Shown here: one piece after another, positions 32,912 to 44,568 of the stretch
Numbering within the stretch: position 1 is the stretch's first letter
Layout: every line of letters begins with the position of its first letter
DNA from: Chionoecetes opilio
Taxonomy: Eukaryota > Arthropoda > Malacostraca > Decapoda > Majidae
NCBI GenBank assembly: GCA_016584305.1
Contig: JACEEZ010007157.1
Location: 51,007 to 115,006, forward strand
Direction: 5' to 3'
Length of the DNA: 64,000 nt
Notes under the pieces: generated by a model
The model's input: the letters and a program-made list of their open reading frames with translations, nothing else
Told to the model about the DNA's origin: nothing
The model's database searches: none
Made by a program: the position numbers and the translations under genes

Positions 32912-33947
32912 AAAGCCCCGTTCACGTCTCCATGACTCGCGTCGGCGACCGGTCATGACTTGCTGAGTCATCCAGTCGGTGCCGACTGCAGCCGATTATG
33001 GAGGGTCTGAAACTTCAAAATCGGCGTGGTTGGCTCGGGTTGCCGTAGTTAGGCGACTAGTTGGCGACTAGCCTGCGATTATCGGCGATAGTCGTGGACA
33101 GTCATGACTAAAACGAATTTAGCCGCCAAAATTGGGTTACCGCCATACGACGACAGTCGACGACAGTCGCAGCACGACGGCAACTGTTCCCAGCCGTGCT
33201 GCGACTGATGCCAATTGTAGATGTGAGCAGCGCTCTGACCCATCGCCCACACCACTTTTCGACCTTCGCTTGTGTAGTGAAGCACGCCACCGATGTCGGT
33301 CACACTGTTGTCCACACACTTGCCCACCTTGACTAGGCCACAAATACGTATGAGCCTCCTAATGTTATTAAATGATCACAATAACTACGACATGGTGATA
33401 ACAATCGCCAAGGCACTAAAGATATTGCGGAAGCAATATAGCGCTAAAGATACTTTCACTAAAGATACTGCTCTATTTGTAGTGGATAATGCTGACGATA
33501 ATGATAATAATAATATCCATACATATCTAAAAAAAATCCCCTTTTCCTCTCTGTCTCTCTCTCTCCGTCCATAGAGAGAGAAAGCATGGGCAAGAGATCT
33601 ATCTTTCCTACGCTAAAATAACACGTGCTCCAGTCGCCAGCACGGACCCGACTGGTCGCAGTACGGCCCCGACTGGTGGCGCCAGGCTTGGACCCATAGG
33701 CGACCAGTCCCAACACGGAGCCGACTTTGTTTTTACCGTTAAATATTTGAGGCGCAGACCCACCACGATTGTATAGAGCATGCACCACACAGTCGGAACC
33801 TCCGCGCGCCGCTTCACGACTCCCACGACCCAACAGCGACGGTTTGGGCCTGATGCCGACTCACGTTACGACCGGCGCCGACACAGCATGAATCAGCAAG
33901 TCGTGACTAGTCGCCGTCGAGAGTCGTGAAGATGTGAACGGGGCTTT
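32912..33947. mobile_element. 1.0-kb foldback MITE
   Basis: Begins AAAGCCCCGTTCACGTCTCC and ends with its near-complement. The arms are rich in short CGACTAGTCGCCGAC-like motifs in both orientations and continue for about 150 bp. The centre holds a (CT)n run. The target duplication is unclear. Confidence 0.75.
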
Positions 33948-34335
33948 AGTCCTTATCAATGCCCATAACACTGGTTGACACCAAAAATGGTTCTGAGTCA
34001 TTGTGTGTGGGTTGGAAAGCATTTTTGCTGCTGATTTCAAAAATGGCATTGCTTTTTCTCTAGCACATATAGTTTTTGAAATATCGGCATTTTAAATTTA
34101 ATAGCTATTATAATTATATACGTATATATAATTATATAATTAATCGAAAACAATCCCCTACGTTTAATTATATTACTCGTAATTAAATTCTGGTGGTGTC
34201 TGCGGCTTTACTAGGACCTAATGTACATATCTGGCAAAAAATATACTTAAATTATGTTCCAAATATATCCGAAAATGTGCCACATCTTGGAAATATTCCG
34301 AAAATATGCCAAATCACAGTAAATTTGACTTACTA

Positions 34336-34368
34336 ATATATATATAATTATATATTATATATATATAT

Positions 34369-34416
<48 letters not shown>

Positions 34417-34427
34417 TATATAGTATA

Positions 34428-34511
<84 letters not shown>

Positions 34512-34520
34512 TATATATCT
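34336..34520. repeat. (AT)n microsatellite
   Basis: Imperfect TA dinucleotide array. Confidence 0.95.
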
Positions 34521-34575
34521 GTATTTTGGAACACAACTATCGAGATGTTTTTTTGAGAGAAAGATGCGCTAGTTC

Positions 34576-34604
34576 GAAGAACAGTCAGATCTAGACTGTT
34601 CTTC
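34576..34604. repeat. 11-bp perfect hairpin
   Basis: GAAGAACAGTC and GACTGTTCTTC flank AGATCTA. A third half-copy (AGAAGAACAGTCAAGATCT) follows at once. Confidence 0.6.
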
Positions 34605-34698
34605 AGAAGAACAGTCAAGATCTCAAATTGGTATTAAATATACATATGATCAAAACTAAACCTAACACACAAAAGTACTCACCCTGCTCCATAGTACA

Positions 34699-36203
34699 TC
34701 AGAAGTGTTTCTGTAGTTTGCTCTTTCGTTTGTAGGAGCAGCTACTTTCACGTTGTAGCATCCAGCAATAGTCCCCTATCATGTTGGGACTGAATCGTCC
34801 TTGGTATCGGGTTTCCATGGTGGTAATGTCCTGGTGGAAACGTTCCCCCTGCTCATCACTGACCGCGCCAAGATTCGTTGGGAAGAAATCAAGATGTGAA
34901 TGGAAAAAGTGGATTTTGAGTGACATCCGAGCCCCAAGCGCATGGTAACTCTTCAACATGTCATTTACAAGTTCCTCATAATTCGATGCTCGAACATTAC
35001 CTAGGTAGTTCTTTATAACAGCACAAAAGCTCTTCCAAGCAGCTTTTTCCAGGGCAGTTAGGCTCTTTACAAAGTCATCATCATTGAGTAGTTGACGAAT
35101 TTGAGGGCCATTGAAAACACCTGCCTTTACTTTGGCTTCAGATACAGTGCGTTCAAACTTTGCTAACAAATACTGAAAGCCAGCACCATTTTGATCCATG
35201 GCCTTCACAAATTTTTTCATTAACCCAAGTTTCAGATGCAATGGAAGTAAATACACCTTTTCACTGTCAACAAGAGGTTTGTACATACAGTTGAACCTGC
35301 CAGGTGAGTCTTTCGGTCGTGCTGGCCATTCCTTTTGTTTGTAATGTTTGCTGTCCGCTCTAGAGTCCCACAAACAAAGAAAACACATGTGGGTTAGTGT
35401 AACCTAACTGGAGTCCTAGAAGCAAGGAGATTACCTTCAGGTCCCACACAGATTCCACTGATGTTCTTCATATTTACAGCAGATAACAAAGTCTTCATAG
35501 TTTCATAAGTTTCACTCATTTCATGGCCATGCGCAATTGGAACACTCGGAAGCTTATTTCCTTTATGCAGAAGAACGGCCTTTAGCGTGTTTTTTTCCTG
35601 AATCTATGAACAGCCGCCACTCACTTCTTATCATAGTGTGAGACTCACAAATTGTTCATGAGTGTGTCAACATCAAAGCAGTAACAGAGCTTGTGTTCCA
35701 TCTGAAGAAGCTTGAAAGTTCTTTATGTCTACGACGAAGCGTGGTGATGAGAACTCCTTCTTGTAGCAAAATTCCATTCCTTGGACGAGATCCAAGGACT
35801 TTACTTTTCTCTCTTGGGTAGATCTAGGTCCCTAGCAAGTCATGTAGCATTTCCTGACTGATGAATTGGGCTCTCTGTTGTCTGCCATTTCTTGAAAAGT
35901 CTGTATCCATGGGATTATCCTACTCGTTCGAATCTGATTGCACTTATAGCACTTGCAATTGGAACATTTGAGACTGGGAGATCAGAACCATGTGGCACGA
36001 GCGCTGATGGCAGAAGGTACGTCAGGATACCTGATTTTAGCACGCGTTTTACTGAATATCCTTTGATGTAGTGAGGCAGAAGTGTAGGAGTCAGTTACTG
36101 TGATCCTTTTGTTCACGCCAAACCATTGGGATGCCGAATGCCATGCCTGATGGCCGTTTGCCACGCATCCATTCATTTCAAGTGGTTCACACAGGGGTTG
36201 CAT
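34699..36203 (-). pseudogene. Relic of a widespread repeat-associated protein family
   Basis: The intact part is 35388-34699 on the minus strand (229 codons) with CFLCLWDSRADSKHY, LPPLHLKLGLMKKFV-like (here LLPLHLKLGLMKKF), NGPQIRQLLND, NYEELVNDML and EQGERFHQDITTMETRYQGR. I recognise these as a multicopy protein family of unknown function in many arthropod and other invertebrate genomes. Upstream pieces of the same family are in shifted frames: LKVISLLLGLQLGYTN just before 35388, EWRLFIDSGKK near 35630, GVLITTLRRRHKELSSFF near 35720, and RAKIRYPDVPSAIS near 36040. At least three frameshifts are needed. It lies inside the hAT-like element, which may simply have carried it or been hit by it. 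Confidence 0.72.
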
Positions 36204-37440
36204 GCTACGTGAGGGGCCTCACTTCTTATCTTGATCACCTAATACGGCACTTGAAGTAATGCAGATAAGCTGCTTTTAAAACATTCTTTGTAAGAGGTTT
36301 CTTCAGACTGTCAGGGGTAAAAATTCCACATATGTAACAAAAACTGTCGCGATGCATCACCAAGTTACGGCGCTGCCATCACAGCCCGGTACAAGGTACT
36401 TATATACGGTTAAAACCAACTAAAAATCAGGATACTCCACTAATCAAACCCATCATATCTGCAGAGAAAAATAAAATGTTTAAACATATGTCAATAGCTG
36501 TACGGTCAGTAGGTAAAAATGTACTAACACAGCCTGCTAAAACCCCTCGCCAATACGCAGGCGCGCAACCCTCCCCTGCTCATTGCACAAACCACACTGA
36601 CTCAAAAAACACTGCCACTCAGCCCTAAATAGGCTTGAGAAAAGAAAAGATTAAGAGTTTAAAATGAAAACATTGGTGAAACCTATTCTGCTGATTTTCC
36701 CCAAAATTTTTTCATGAATTGCGTCTGGTTCTCAAAAACTGGACGTGATAGAGGTTAATGTGAACATCAGATTCGAGTTCAGCAGGGTCGATTTACCTAT
36801 AATCAGACTTCATTTAGTCCAGACCATATCTTCGATTTCTTTTGGTCGACCATCCTGACACTAATGCATTTTTAAATATGGTATCGTCCAGTGTATGCAT
36901 TGACATGCATAGCATATACTCGGATAACGTATATGAAATACAAGAAGTTATAGTCTATTTTTTTTAACCGAGGACAAAAAATCCTGCCCCCTTGCTGCTT
37001 ACTGCCTGATATTTGATGCCAGGAGAAGGGAATACTACACTTCTTCTTAATGTCAGCTGTATTTTATCATAGTTAACCATATTATCAGGTAAACATAGGC
37101 ATCATTTTAAGCATGAGGCCTTATGATAGAATGGAATTTTTGCCTCGTTAAAATAAATAGACTATATCTGAAACAACACTTAGACGACTCTATTGAGAAT
37201 CTTGAAAGTTGACTCGTGTGGATTGTAAGCTGTACGATACTCGAGAGTTGTTTGATCTTTCTGATCCCTCGTCAGTCATCACCTCTTTCTCTCTCAGCTG
37301 AGTGACTCTCTCTCTCTCTCTCATTTATTTTTTAGTTAACCTTATTCTTCAGATATTTCATTTTCACTTTAATTTATTTATTCATTTTCCTTTTTAATAT
37401 TTTCAAAATGTTTTACCTTTTTTTCCCCTCTCAGACCGGC
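36204..37440. other. Interior of the hAT-like element without a gene
   Basis: AT-rich sequence with a short (CT)n at about 37307. No transposase motif was found. Confidence 0.5.
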
Positions 37441-37503
37441 CCACACGACCCAGCGGCCTCAACGGGAATGTCCCGTTTGTCCCTATGGCCAGTCCGCCCC
37501 TTG

Positions 37504-38065
37504 GGTGTAGGGGTGGTGGCTGTGTCAGGGTGTAGCAGTCAGTGGTTGTGGTGTGTCAGGGTGTAGCAGTAGTGGTGGTGGTGGTGTTAGGGTGTAGCGG
37601 TGTGGTGTCAGGGTGTATATCAGTTACGTGGTGGTGGTGGTGTCAGGGTGTAGCAGTTGTGGTGGTGGAGTCAGAGTGTAGCAGTGGTGGTGGTGATGTC
37701 AGGGTGTAGCAGTGGTGGTGGTGGTCAGGGTGTAGCAGTGGTGGCGGTGGCGTCAGGGTGGAGCAGCAGCGGTGGTGGTGGTGGTGGTCAGGGTGTATAT
37801 CAGTGGTGGTGGTGGTGTCAGGATGTAGCAGTGGTGGTGGTGGTGTCAGGGTGTAGCAAGTGGTGGTGTGATGTTAGGGTGTAACAGTGGTGGTGGTGGT
37901 GTTAGGGTGTAGCAGTGGTGGTGGTGGTGTTAGGGTGTAGCAGTGGTGGTGGTGGTGTCAGGTGTAGCAGTAGTGGTGGTTGTGGTGTTATAGGTGTAGC
38001 AGTAGTGGTGGTGGTGGTGGTGTTAGCGTGTAGCAGTGGTGGTAGTGGTGTCAGGGTGTAGCAGT
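37504..38065 (+). repeat. GGTGTAGCAGTGGTGGTGGT minisatellite, right part
   Basis: About 20 units of 25-28 bp (TCAGGGTGTAGCAGTGGTGG). It continues the array cut at 32296. Confidence 0.95.
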
Positions 38066-38245
38066 GGGTGTAGCATTATATTGTTTTGGTCATATGGTGC
38101 CGATCAAAGTCAGGCATTTCAAGAATTTTGCTCATCAAACACAGATCACCGTTGTAATAGTTTCGTTCAGCAGCTCAGCAAAATTTGCTCATTGAGCAAC
38201 TGCTCACTGAGCAAAACAGTGCTCGTGTATATAGCGGCTTTAGTC

Positions 38246-38395
38246 GTGCACATGCGGGGCAGCAGCGGATCCAGGCATGGTGCCCGGCACCGCGAGTTAG
38301 GGCAGCACGGGGCAGGCCTCTCCACCTACCCTGAAGGAGGCGGATACAGGCCCCTGAGTCTCTTTTCCCCCTCTACACCACCGATAGCTCACTAA
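38246..38395 (+). pseudogene. ORF remnant downstream of leader copy 2
   Basis: After the transposon and one GTC are removed, the ATG at 31873 runs in frame into this stretch (HMRGSSGSRHGARHRELGQH) and stops at 38393-38395 after about 50 codons. It is Gly/Arg/His-rich like the start of the split ORF at 27 kb, but I see no clear alignment between them. It may be a second member of the same family. Confidence 0.4.
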
Positions 38396-38404
38396 ACGAG
38401 TACA

Positions 38405-38660
38405 CTGTCTTTGGGTGGTGCCCAAAGCTTTGGCACAGGAAACCAAAGGGCGGAAAAATCGGTTTCCCTGGTACAAAAAAAAACCCCTTCGGCCCATTTT
38501 TGAGGGGCCAAATCCGGGGGTCCCAGAAGGGGGGACGGAAAAAAAAGGGGTTTTCAGGGGGGGGCGCCAAAACCCTTGTTATTTTAAAATTTTTTTTTTT
38601 AAAAAAATTTTTTAAAAATATTTTAAAATTTAAAAAATTAAAAAAATTTTTTAAAAAAAT
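38405..38660. other. Possible low-quality consensus (runs of doubled bases)
   Basis: An unusual density of short homopolymer runs (AAAAAAAAACCCC, GGGGGGACGGAAAAAAAAGGGG, TTTTTTTTTTAAAAAAA) unlike the neighbours. This looks more like uncorrected long-read error than biology. Confidence 0.5.
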
Positions 38661-38790
38661 TTTATATAATATATATTTTAAAATATAGTATATATTTATA
38701 TAATATATATATAAAATATTTTATATAAAATTTTAATATATAAAATTATATATATAATATATTATATATAAAATTATATTAAAAAAAGAA
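38660..38790. repeat. AT-rich low-complexity DNA
   Basis: TATATA/AAAATTTT-type sequence. Confidence 0.85.
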
Positions 38791-38794
38791 ATCG

Positions 38795-39600
38795 GCGATC
38801 CACCAAGTCCTCATCAACAAGGGCTTCAGCGAGAGAGCCCTAAAACCGTCAGACTAAGAAAATCAGGGGAAAAACTGGTAAAACCCCTAAACCCCAAAAA
38901 AAAAGAGCGGACTAACATCTTCTCCCGGGGCTTTTTCTCCCCCGCTCCCCAGGAAGAAGAAAAAATAATATCACAAATTCCAACCGTAATGTGAACCCGC
39001 AGACCCAGAAGGAGAATAAAAAACAAATTTTTTACAAAAAAAAAGAACACCAGCAACCTCCTTTTCCGTAACAGCAAAGGCCCAGACGAAGGAGAAAAAA
39101 CAAAAAGCCCCATGTCGTATATAGGATCACATGCAAAAGAGGAAACTGTGAAGTCCTCCCCTCATCCTACATCGGCATGACGACAACGAAGCTGTCCGAC
39201 GTCTTACTTGCCACCTAACTTCCGGAGCCCCAAAATCACCTATTAGAAAAAACAGGGCATCATCACAAGAACATTTCTAGAGAAAATACAGAATTTGGTC
39301 GACATGTGTCAGATGTGCGGCGACTTCCAATTCTAGAAGCACTATACATAAAAGAGATCAATCCCAAGATTAACGTACAGGCAAACGACTTACAAGCTCT
39401 ACCAAGCATGAAAAGAACAAAAGCAAATAACAGTCTACTCACTCTCACAGAGAAGCAAAGCGAGGGGGGTCAAAAACCAATAAGCGTCTCCCACTCACGG
39501 AGACGAGAAGCAGAAGCTATCTACCAATCAGCGCCGCCACTAGGCTGCGTGGCAGGCAGACTTCATCAATAAATAGCGCTTCACTCCGCAAATAAATCAT
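38795..39600 (+). pseudogene. Penelope-like element, C-terminal RT/GIY-YIG relic (copy 1)
   Basis: Frames across this stretch give VYRITCKRGNCEV (about 39116) followed by SYIGMTTTKLS (about 39165) and MCADVRRLPILEALYIKEIN-like sequence (MSDVRRLPILEALYIKEIN from 39306). This is the GIY-YIG endonuclease of Penelope-like retroelements, which have this nuclease C-terminal to a telomerase-like RT. Several frameshifts are present, and the region upstream shows the homopolymer-rich sequence noted separately. Confidence 0.75.
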
Positions 39601-39637
39601 GCTCACCTTACAACTAAGGAGAGAACATCTGCCTAAT

Positions 39638-39679
39638 GCTGCTGAAGAAGGGTTCTTAGACCCGAAATCGCGATACAAC
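39638..39679 (+). ncRNA. Hammerhead ribozyme-like motif, copy 1
   Basis: Core CTGAAGA (39642-39648), stem II GGGTT...GACCC, GAAA (39664-39667), a short palindromic stem III TCGCGA, then TA and CAAC. Stem I (GCTG/CAAC) has one mismatch. It lies downstream of a Penelope endonuclease, where such ribozymes are known to occur. Confidence 0.55.
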
Positions 39680-39802
39680 AAAAATGACAAGCTACAGCGA
39701 GGTCATACAAGTGATTACAAAAGAGAATAAGACACTCTTAAGACAAAGAGAAAATATTTTTAAAAAGATAATAAACGCTGAACTAGCTATCACTTTTAAC
39801 GA

Positions 39803-39808
39803 TATATA

Positions 39809-39846
<38 letters not shown>

Positions 39847-39892
39847 ATAATTATATATATATAAAATTATGTATATATATATATATATAAAA

Positions 39893-39943
<51 letters not shown>

Positions 39944-39948
39944 ATAGA
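39803..39948. repeat. (AT)n microsatellite
   Basis: TA array directly after the Penelope-like 3' flank. Confidence 0.95.
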
Positions 39949-39949
39949 G

Positions 39950-40165
39950 GCAATACTTTCTCCATGAGGAAGCGAGATCTTATAATGAAGATATAAACCA
40001 GCGCGGGTAGAAACATCTTGATTGTTTATTTGGTACGTTTCGGCTATACATAAGCCATCATCAGCCTAAACTCGGATACAACATTTTTTTAAAAATGAAA
40101 ATATACAAATATAAAATGATTTGCGCATTTAAAATGCCAAAACCTAAAATAAAAATAAAAATTAT
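39950..40165 (-). mobile_element. 3' flank of a minus-strand Penelope-like element
   Basis: On the minus strand CTGATGATGGC...GCCGAAACGTACC (core 40038-40064) precedes ATAAACAATC. The same arrangement is seen at 40945-41030, where it follows a Penelope-like endonuclease. Only the 3' flank is present. Confidence 0.55.
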
Positions 40166-40620
40166 GGAGGAAACTGTGAAGTCCTCCCCTCATCCTACAT
40201 CGGCATGACGACAACGAAGCTGTCCAGACGTCTTACTTGCCACCTAACTTCCGGAGCCCCAAAAAGTCACCTATTAGAACAACATGGCATCATCATAACA
40301 AGAAAATTTCTAGAAGAAATTACACAATTGGTTGACATGTGTGCAGATGTGCGGCGACTTCCCATCCTAGAAGCGCTGTACATAAAAGAGATCAATCCCA
40401 AACTTAACGTACAGGCAAACGACCTACAAGCTCTACCCAGCATGAAAAGAACAAAAGCAAATAACAGCCTACTCACAGAAAAGCCAAGCGAAGACCAAAC
40501 AACCAATCAGCGTCTCCCACTCAAGAAGACGAGAAGCAAAAGTTATCTACCAATCAACGACATCGGTAATAGGCTGCGTGGCAGGCAGACCGGCTATAAA
40601 TAGCGCTTCACTTCGCATCT
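40166..40620 (+). pseudogene. Penelope-like GIY-YIG endonuclease (copy 2)
   Basis: About 130 codons, free of internal stops, ending at 40603: SYIGMTTTKLSRRLTCHL (Tyr at 40196), SHLLEQHGI, then DVRRLPILEALYIKEINPKL. The second Tyr/Gly-type block, an Arg and the Glu of LEALYIKE match the catalytic set of Penelope endonucleases. It is truncated at the 5' side inside the domain and has no RT, so it is inactive although better kept than copy 1. About 85% similar to copy 1 by eye. Confidence 0.8.
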
Positions 40621-40665
40621 TAATCATGCTCACCTCAACTCCTGAGGAGAAAACATCTTCCATAT

Positions 40666-40707
40666 GCTGCTGAAGAAGGGTCCTTAGACCCGAAATCGCG
40701 ATACAGC
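40666..40707 (+). ncRNA. Hammerhead ribozyme-like motif, copy 2 (complete)
   Basis: Stem I GCTG/CAGC pairs fully. The core is CTGAAGA (CUGANGA consensus), stem II GGGTC-CTTA-GACCC, GAAA, stem III TCGCGA (self-complementary) and cleavage-site TA. All conserved hammerhead core positions appear to be met. The very short palindromic stem III resembles type-I hammerheads of Penelope-like elements, which may act as dimers. Confidence 0.65.
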
Positions 40708-40861
40708 AAACATGACAAGCTACGGTGAAGTCATAAAAGTGATTACAAAAGAGAATAAGACACTCTTAAGACAAAGAGAAAATATCTCTAAGAAGATAAT
40801 AAACGCTGAACTAGCTATCACTTTTAACGAGATCTGTCTCAGAGAAAATCTCCTGCCCGTA

Positions 40862-40863
40862 TA

Positions 40864-40937
<74 letters not shown>
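40862..40937. repeat. (AT)n microsatellite
   Basis: Pure TA array after the second copy. Confidence 0.97.
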
Positions 40938-40940
<3 letters not shown>

Positions 40941-40984
40941 TTTGAATTCAGGGTGACAAAGACACTCGTCATTCTTGGGGTTGT

Positions 40985-41030
40985 TTATGCGCAACGTTTC
41001 GCCAAAGACACTTGGCATCATCAGGCTAAA
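40985..41030 (-). ncRNA. Hammerhead-like core on the minus strand
   Basis: Minus strand: CTGATGA (complement of 41018-41024), stem II GCCAA/TTGGC, GAAA (complement of 40997-41000). The sequence after GAAA (CGTTGCGCATAAACAAC) could form a stem III, but I cannot place a canonical UH cleavage site, so activity is doubtful. Confidence 0.4.
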
Positions 41031-42050
41031 AATAGTTAAAAATTTAATATACTACAATGCTAAAAAGCGAACATCTAAAAGAATTTTTTTTTAAAAGCAA
41101 TAAAGTAATCCTATATTATCTAAAAAGACTAACTAATAAATAAAATACAATTTGTACTTAACGGACCTTGGTGTGTATGCTGTCTGAGTTGGTAGAGGAC
41201 TGAATGAACAATAGTTTGTGGGTAACATTTCGACTCGTGTGTGGCGATCGAAACGAGAGTCGGACAATCGAAACAGTGTGATACTCATTTGAGTATATGT
41301 AGTTGGTGTGAAGTGACTTGGTTATTAATAAGATCAGGGGACAGATGCTTGATGTGTATGGATTCTAATAATTTAGTGTCACTAGGGTAGTGTGCCTTGG
41401 ATAGGATACTAAAGTCATTCATAGAAAAAGGGTGATCTAAATCATGTGAGTGTGAGCGGATTGCAGATTGCGAAGGTGAAGAAATTGGTCGACCAGTACG
41501 TGCAAAACTTTATGCTCAGAGCTAAGGTAGATTCCTTGTCGTCTCGCCGACGTATCTAGCGTTACGCTAGAACATTGAATTCGTAAATTATGTTAGAAAT
41601 AGGCTTTAGTATAGGTCTTATCTTGGAAATGTGTTCGTAAGGTAATGAAGTAGTACAAATAATTTGAAAAAATTTGAGTAGGAAGATGTAACTTAGTAGA
41701 TCATTGAGTTTTTTCGAATGGTGTAACTGAATGGCCGTAAAATGGAAGTTAACATATTGTGCTATAGGTTCGGGTTCGTTCGACTTGGGTTGACTTTATT
41801 AGGACTTGGAGATGGTTGTTAAAATTTGAGGGGTAGCCATTATTTTGGAAAACAATTAGTAAGGAATTTGATCTCATTATCAAAGGAAAACAATTATAAG
41901 AGAACTATAGCATCTGTGTAGTAAGGTCTAATGATTGATTTTAAAAAGGTTACGTGATGAATGACACTATTTGATTCCAAGCCATTGAAAGTTTTTCTAT
42001 AGACTGAGGTGTAAGTATAATGATTTGAGAAAACTCATCCTGCACTTCCC
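41030..42050 (-). pseudogene. Second family of Penelope-like element (RT end and endonuclease), minus strand
   Basis: On the minus strand, scattered frames give IIYEFNVL near 41590, then HTHDLDHPFSMNDFSILSKA (about 41440), DTKLLESIHIKHLSPDLINN (about 41370) and VHSVLYQL. This is the usual order of the C-terminal part of a Penelope-like protein, with LLESIHIK as the Glu-containing endonuclease motif. Stops and frameshifts are numerous. The matching 3' flank with a hammerhead-like core follows at 40985-41030. Confidence 0.65.
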
Positions 42051-42197
42051 TATTTTTGAACTACTTAACTCCAGCACCAAATTAAGTTCACTAAGTTTGA
42101 AAAACAATTCATCACTACTAGTTTTTGGATACCTAGTACTAAGTAATTATCTACACCTCAGTCTATAAAAACTACTTTATGAATAGATTATTACAAT

Positions 42198-43476
<1,279 letters not shown>

Positions 43477-43485
43477 GTGTTAACG

Positions 43486-43660
43486 GGTTCCATGACGATT
43501 CATACCCCGGACAACTCATACCGGACAATTCATACCATGCTAATTCATACCCCGGTCAATTCATACACCGGACGATTCATATTATATCCCGGACAATTCA
43601 TACCCCGGACAATTCATACCCCGGACAATTCATACCCCGGACAATTCATTCCACGGACAA
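43486..43660 (+). repeat. Left terminal array of 16-bp units
   Basis: About 10 copies of ATTCATACCCCGGACA and variants (ATTCATACCATGCTA, ACTCATACCGGACA). Confidence 0.92.
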
Positions 43661-44568
43661 TGGGCCCTACCCATAACTACGTCACGGTTTGCTTACATCG
43701 GTGCATTGTGCGGATAAGGCGTGGTCGCCGCGGGTGGACCTACGAAGGGAAAACTACGGCGATGGAAGAATTTCGAGTTATTTTGCGCGAAATTGATATT
43801 CCAGGTGCTATATTACTGTGCTCTGTTCTCGCTGACAACACTATAGAGAAGATCTGAGGTAATGGCTGATGTGCAGAGGCTTCTAAACCAAGAAAACAGA
43901 GTCATAACAGAGCCTCGTCAAAAGGTAAGCAACTGGTAGGTACGTAATGTGTCCCTACCACTTGCTTACTTCTTAATGAGACTCTGCTGTGACTGTTTTC
44001 CTGGTTTAGAAGCCTCTGCACATCAACCATCACCTCAGGTCTTCTCTATGTTGTCAGCGAGCACGAAAATATAGTACCTGGAATATCAATTTCGCCCAAA
44101 ACAACTCGAAATTTTTTCATGATTTTTGCCGCGGCACGTCGCCTCCACAATTATAACCTACATTGTCGCAGCAACAAGCTGATTTCGGCATTCTTTATTC
44201 TTCGTTTTTCCAAGGCATTGCTTATTGTATTTTGACAAGCGTTTGCCAGACGCAGCAGTACTGTCTTAGAAAACAGTGTGAACATCGCCCAAATTTTACA
44301 TGCCACAATATACATGTAAAAAATATATTAAGCTTTGCTACTCGAGGCGAGTAATTTGCATTAAATTGCTGTTATAGAACGTTCCATCGTAATGCATGTC
44401 ATCCATATAATTAGTAGAACAACAGAAGAACTATATTTTTTTGTATTCAGATGCGGTGCATCAATGTTTATCGCGAAACTAGTTTATGAAAAATATTAGT
44501 CGCGGAGCCAAAACACAGTAGACCAACCTTTGAGTTAAAACTGCCATCGACCACTGGCATTTCTCCAG
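43661..44568. other. Segment present in only one arm, with ~180-bp palindrome
   Basis: This segment separates the left terminal array from the left arm. In the right arm the array and arm adjoin directly, so it is probably an insertion. It contains a palindrome (about 43762-44125, centre about 43943) that mirrors GCAGAGGCTTCTAAACCA. No target duplication was found. Confidence 0.55.

Larger units (their letters stand above)
32297..37503. mobile_element. hAT-like transposon, 5.2 kb
   Basis: The ends CAGGGGCGGACTGG (32297) and CCAGTCCGCCCCTTG (to 37503) form hAT-type inverted repeats. The flanks GGTGTAGC (32289-32296) and GGTGTAGG (37504-37511) are an 8-bp duplication with one mismatch, although the repetitive target weakens this slightly. 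No hAT transposase is recognisable. The interior holds a MITE and a pseudogene of a repeat-associated family. Confidence 0.82.
31879..38242. mobile_element. 6.4-kb DNA transposon with TAAAGCCGC termini
   Basis: The left end TAAAGCCGCTATTACACGGG and the right end (complement TAAAGCCGCTATATACACGA) continue as inverted repeats of about 60-80 bp rich in TTGCTCANTGAGCA. GTC flanks both ends (31876-31878, 38243-38245). A minisatellite fills the interior, and a hAT-like element is inserted in it. No transposase is seen for the outer element, so it is probably a non-autonomous MITE swollen by repeats. Confidence 0.75.

Noticed and set aside
33079..33343. Overlapping short ORFs within the 32912-33947 MITE
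   Set aside because: They fall in iterated CGACTAGTCG-type inverted repeats and exist in several frames at once.
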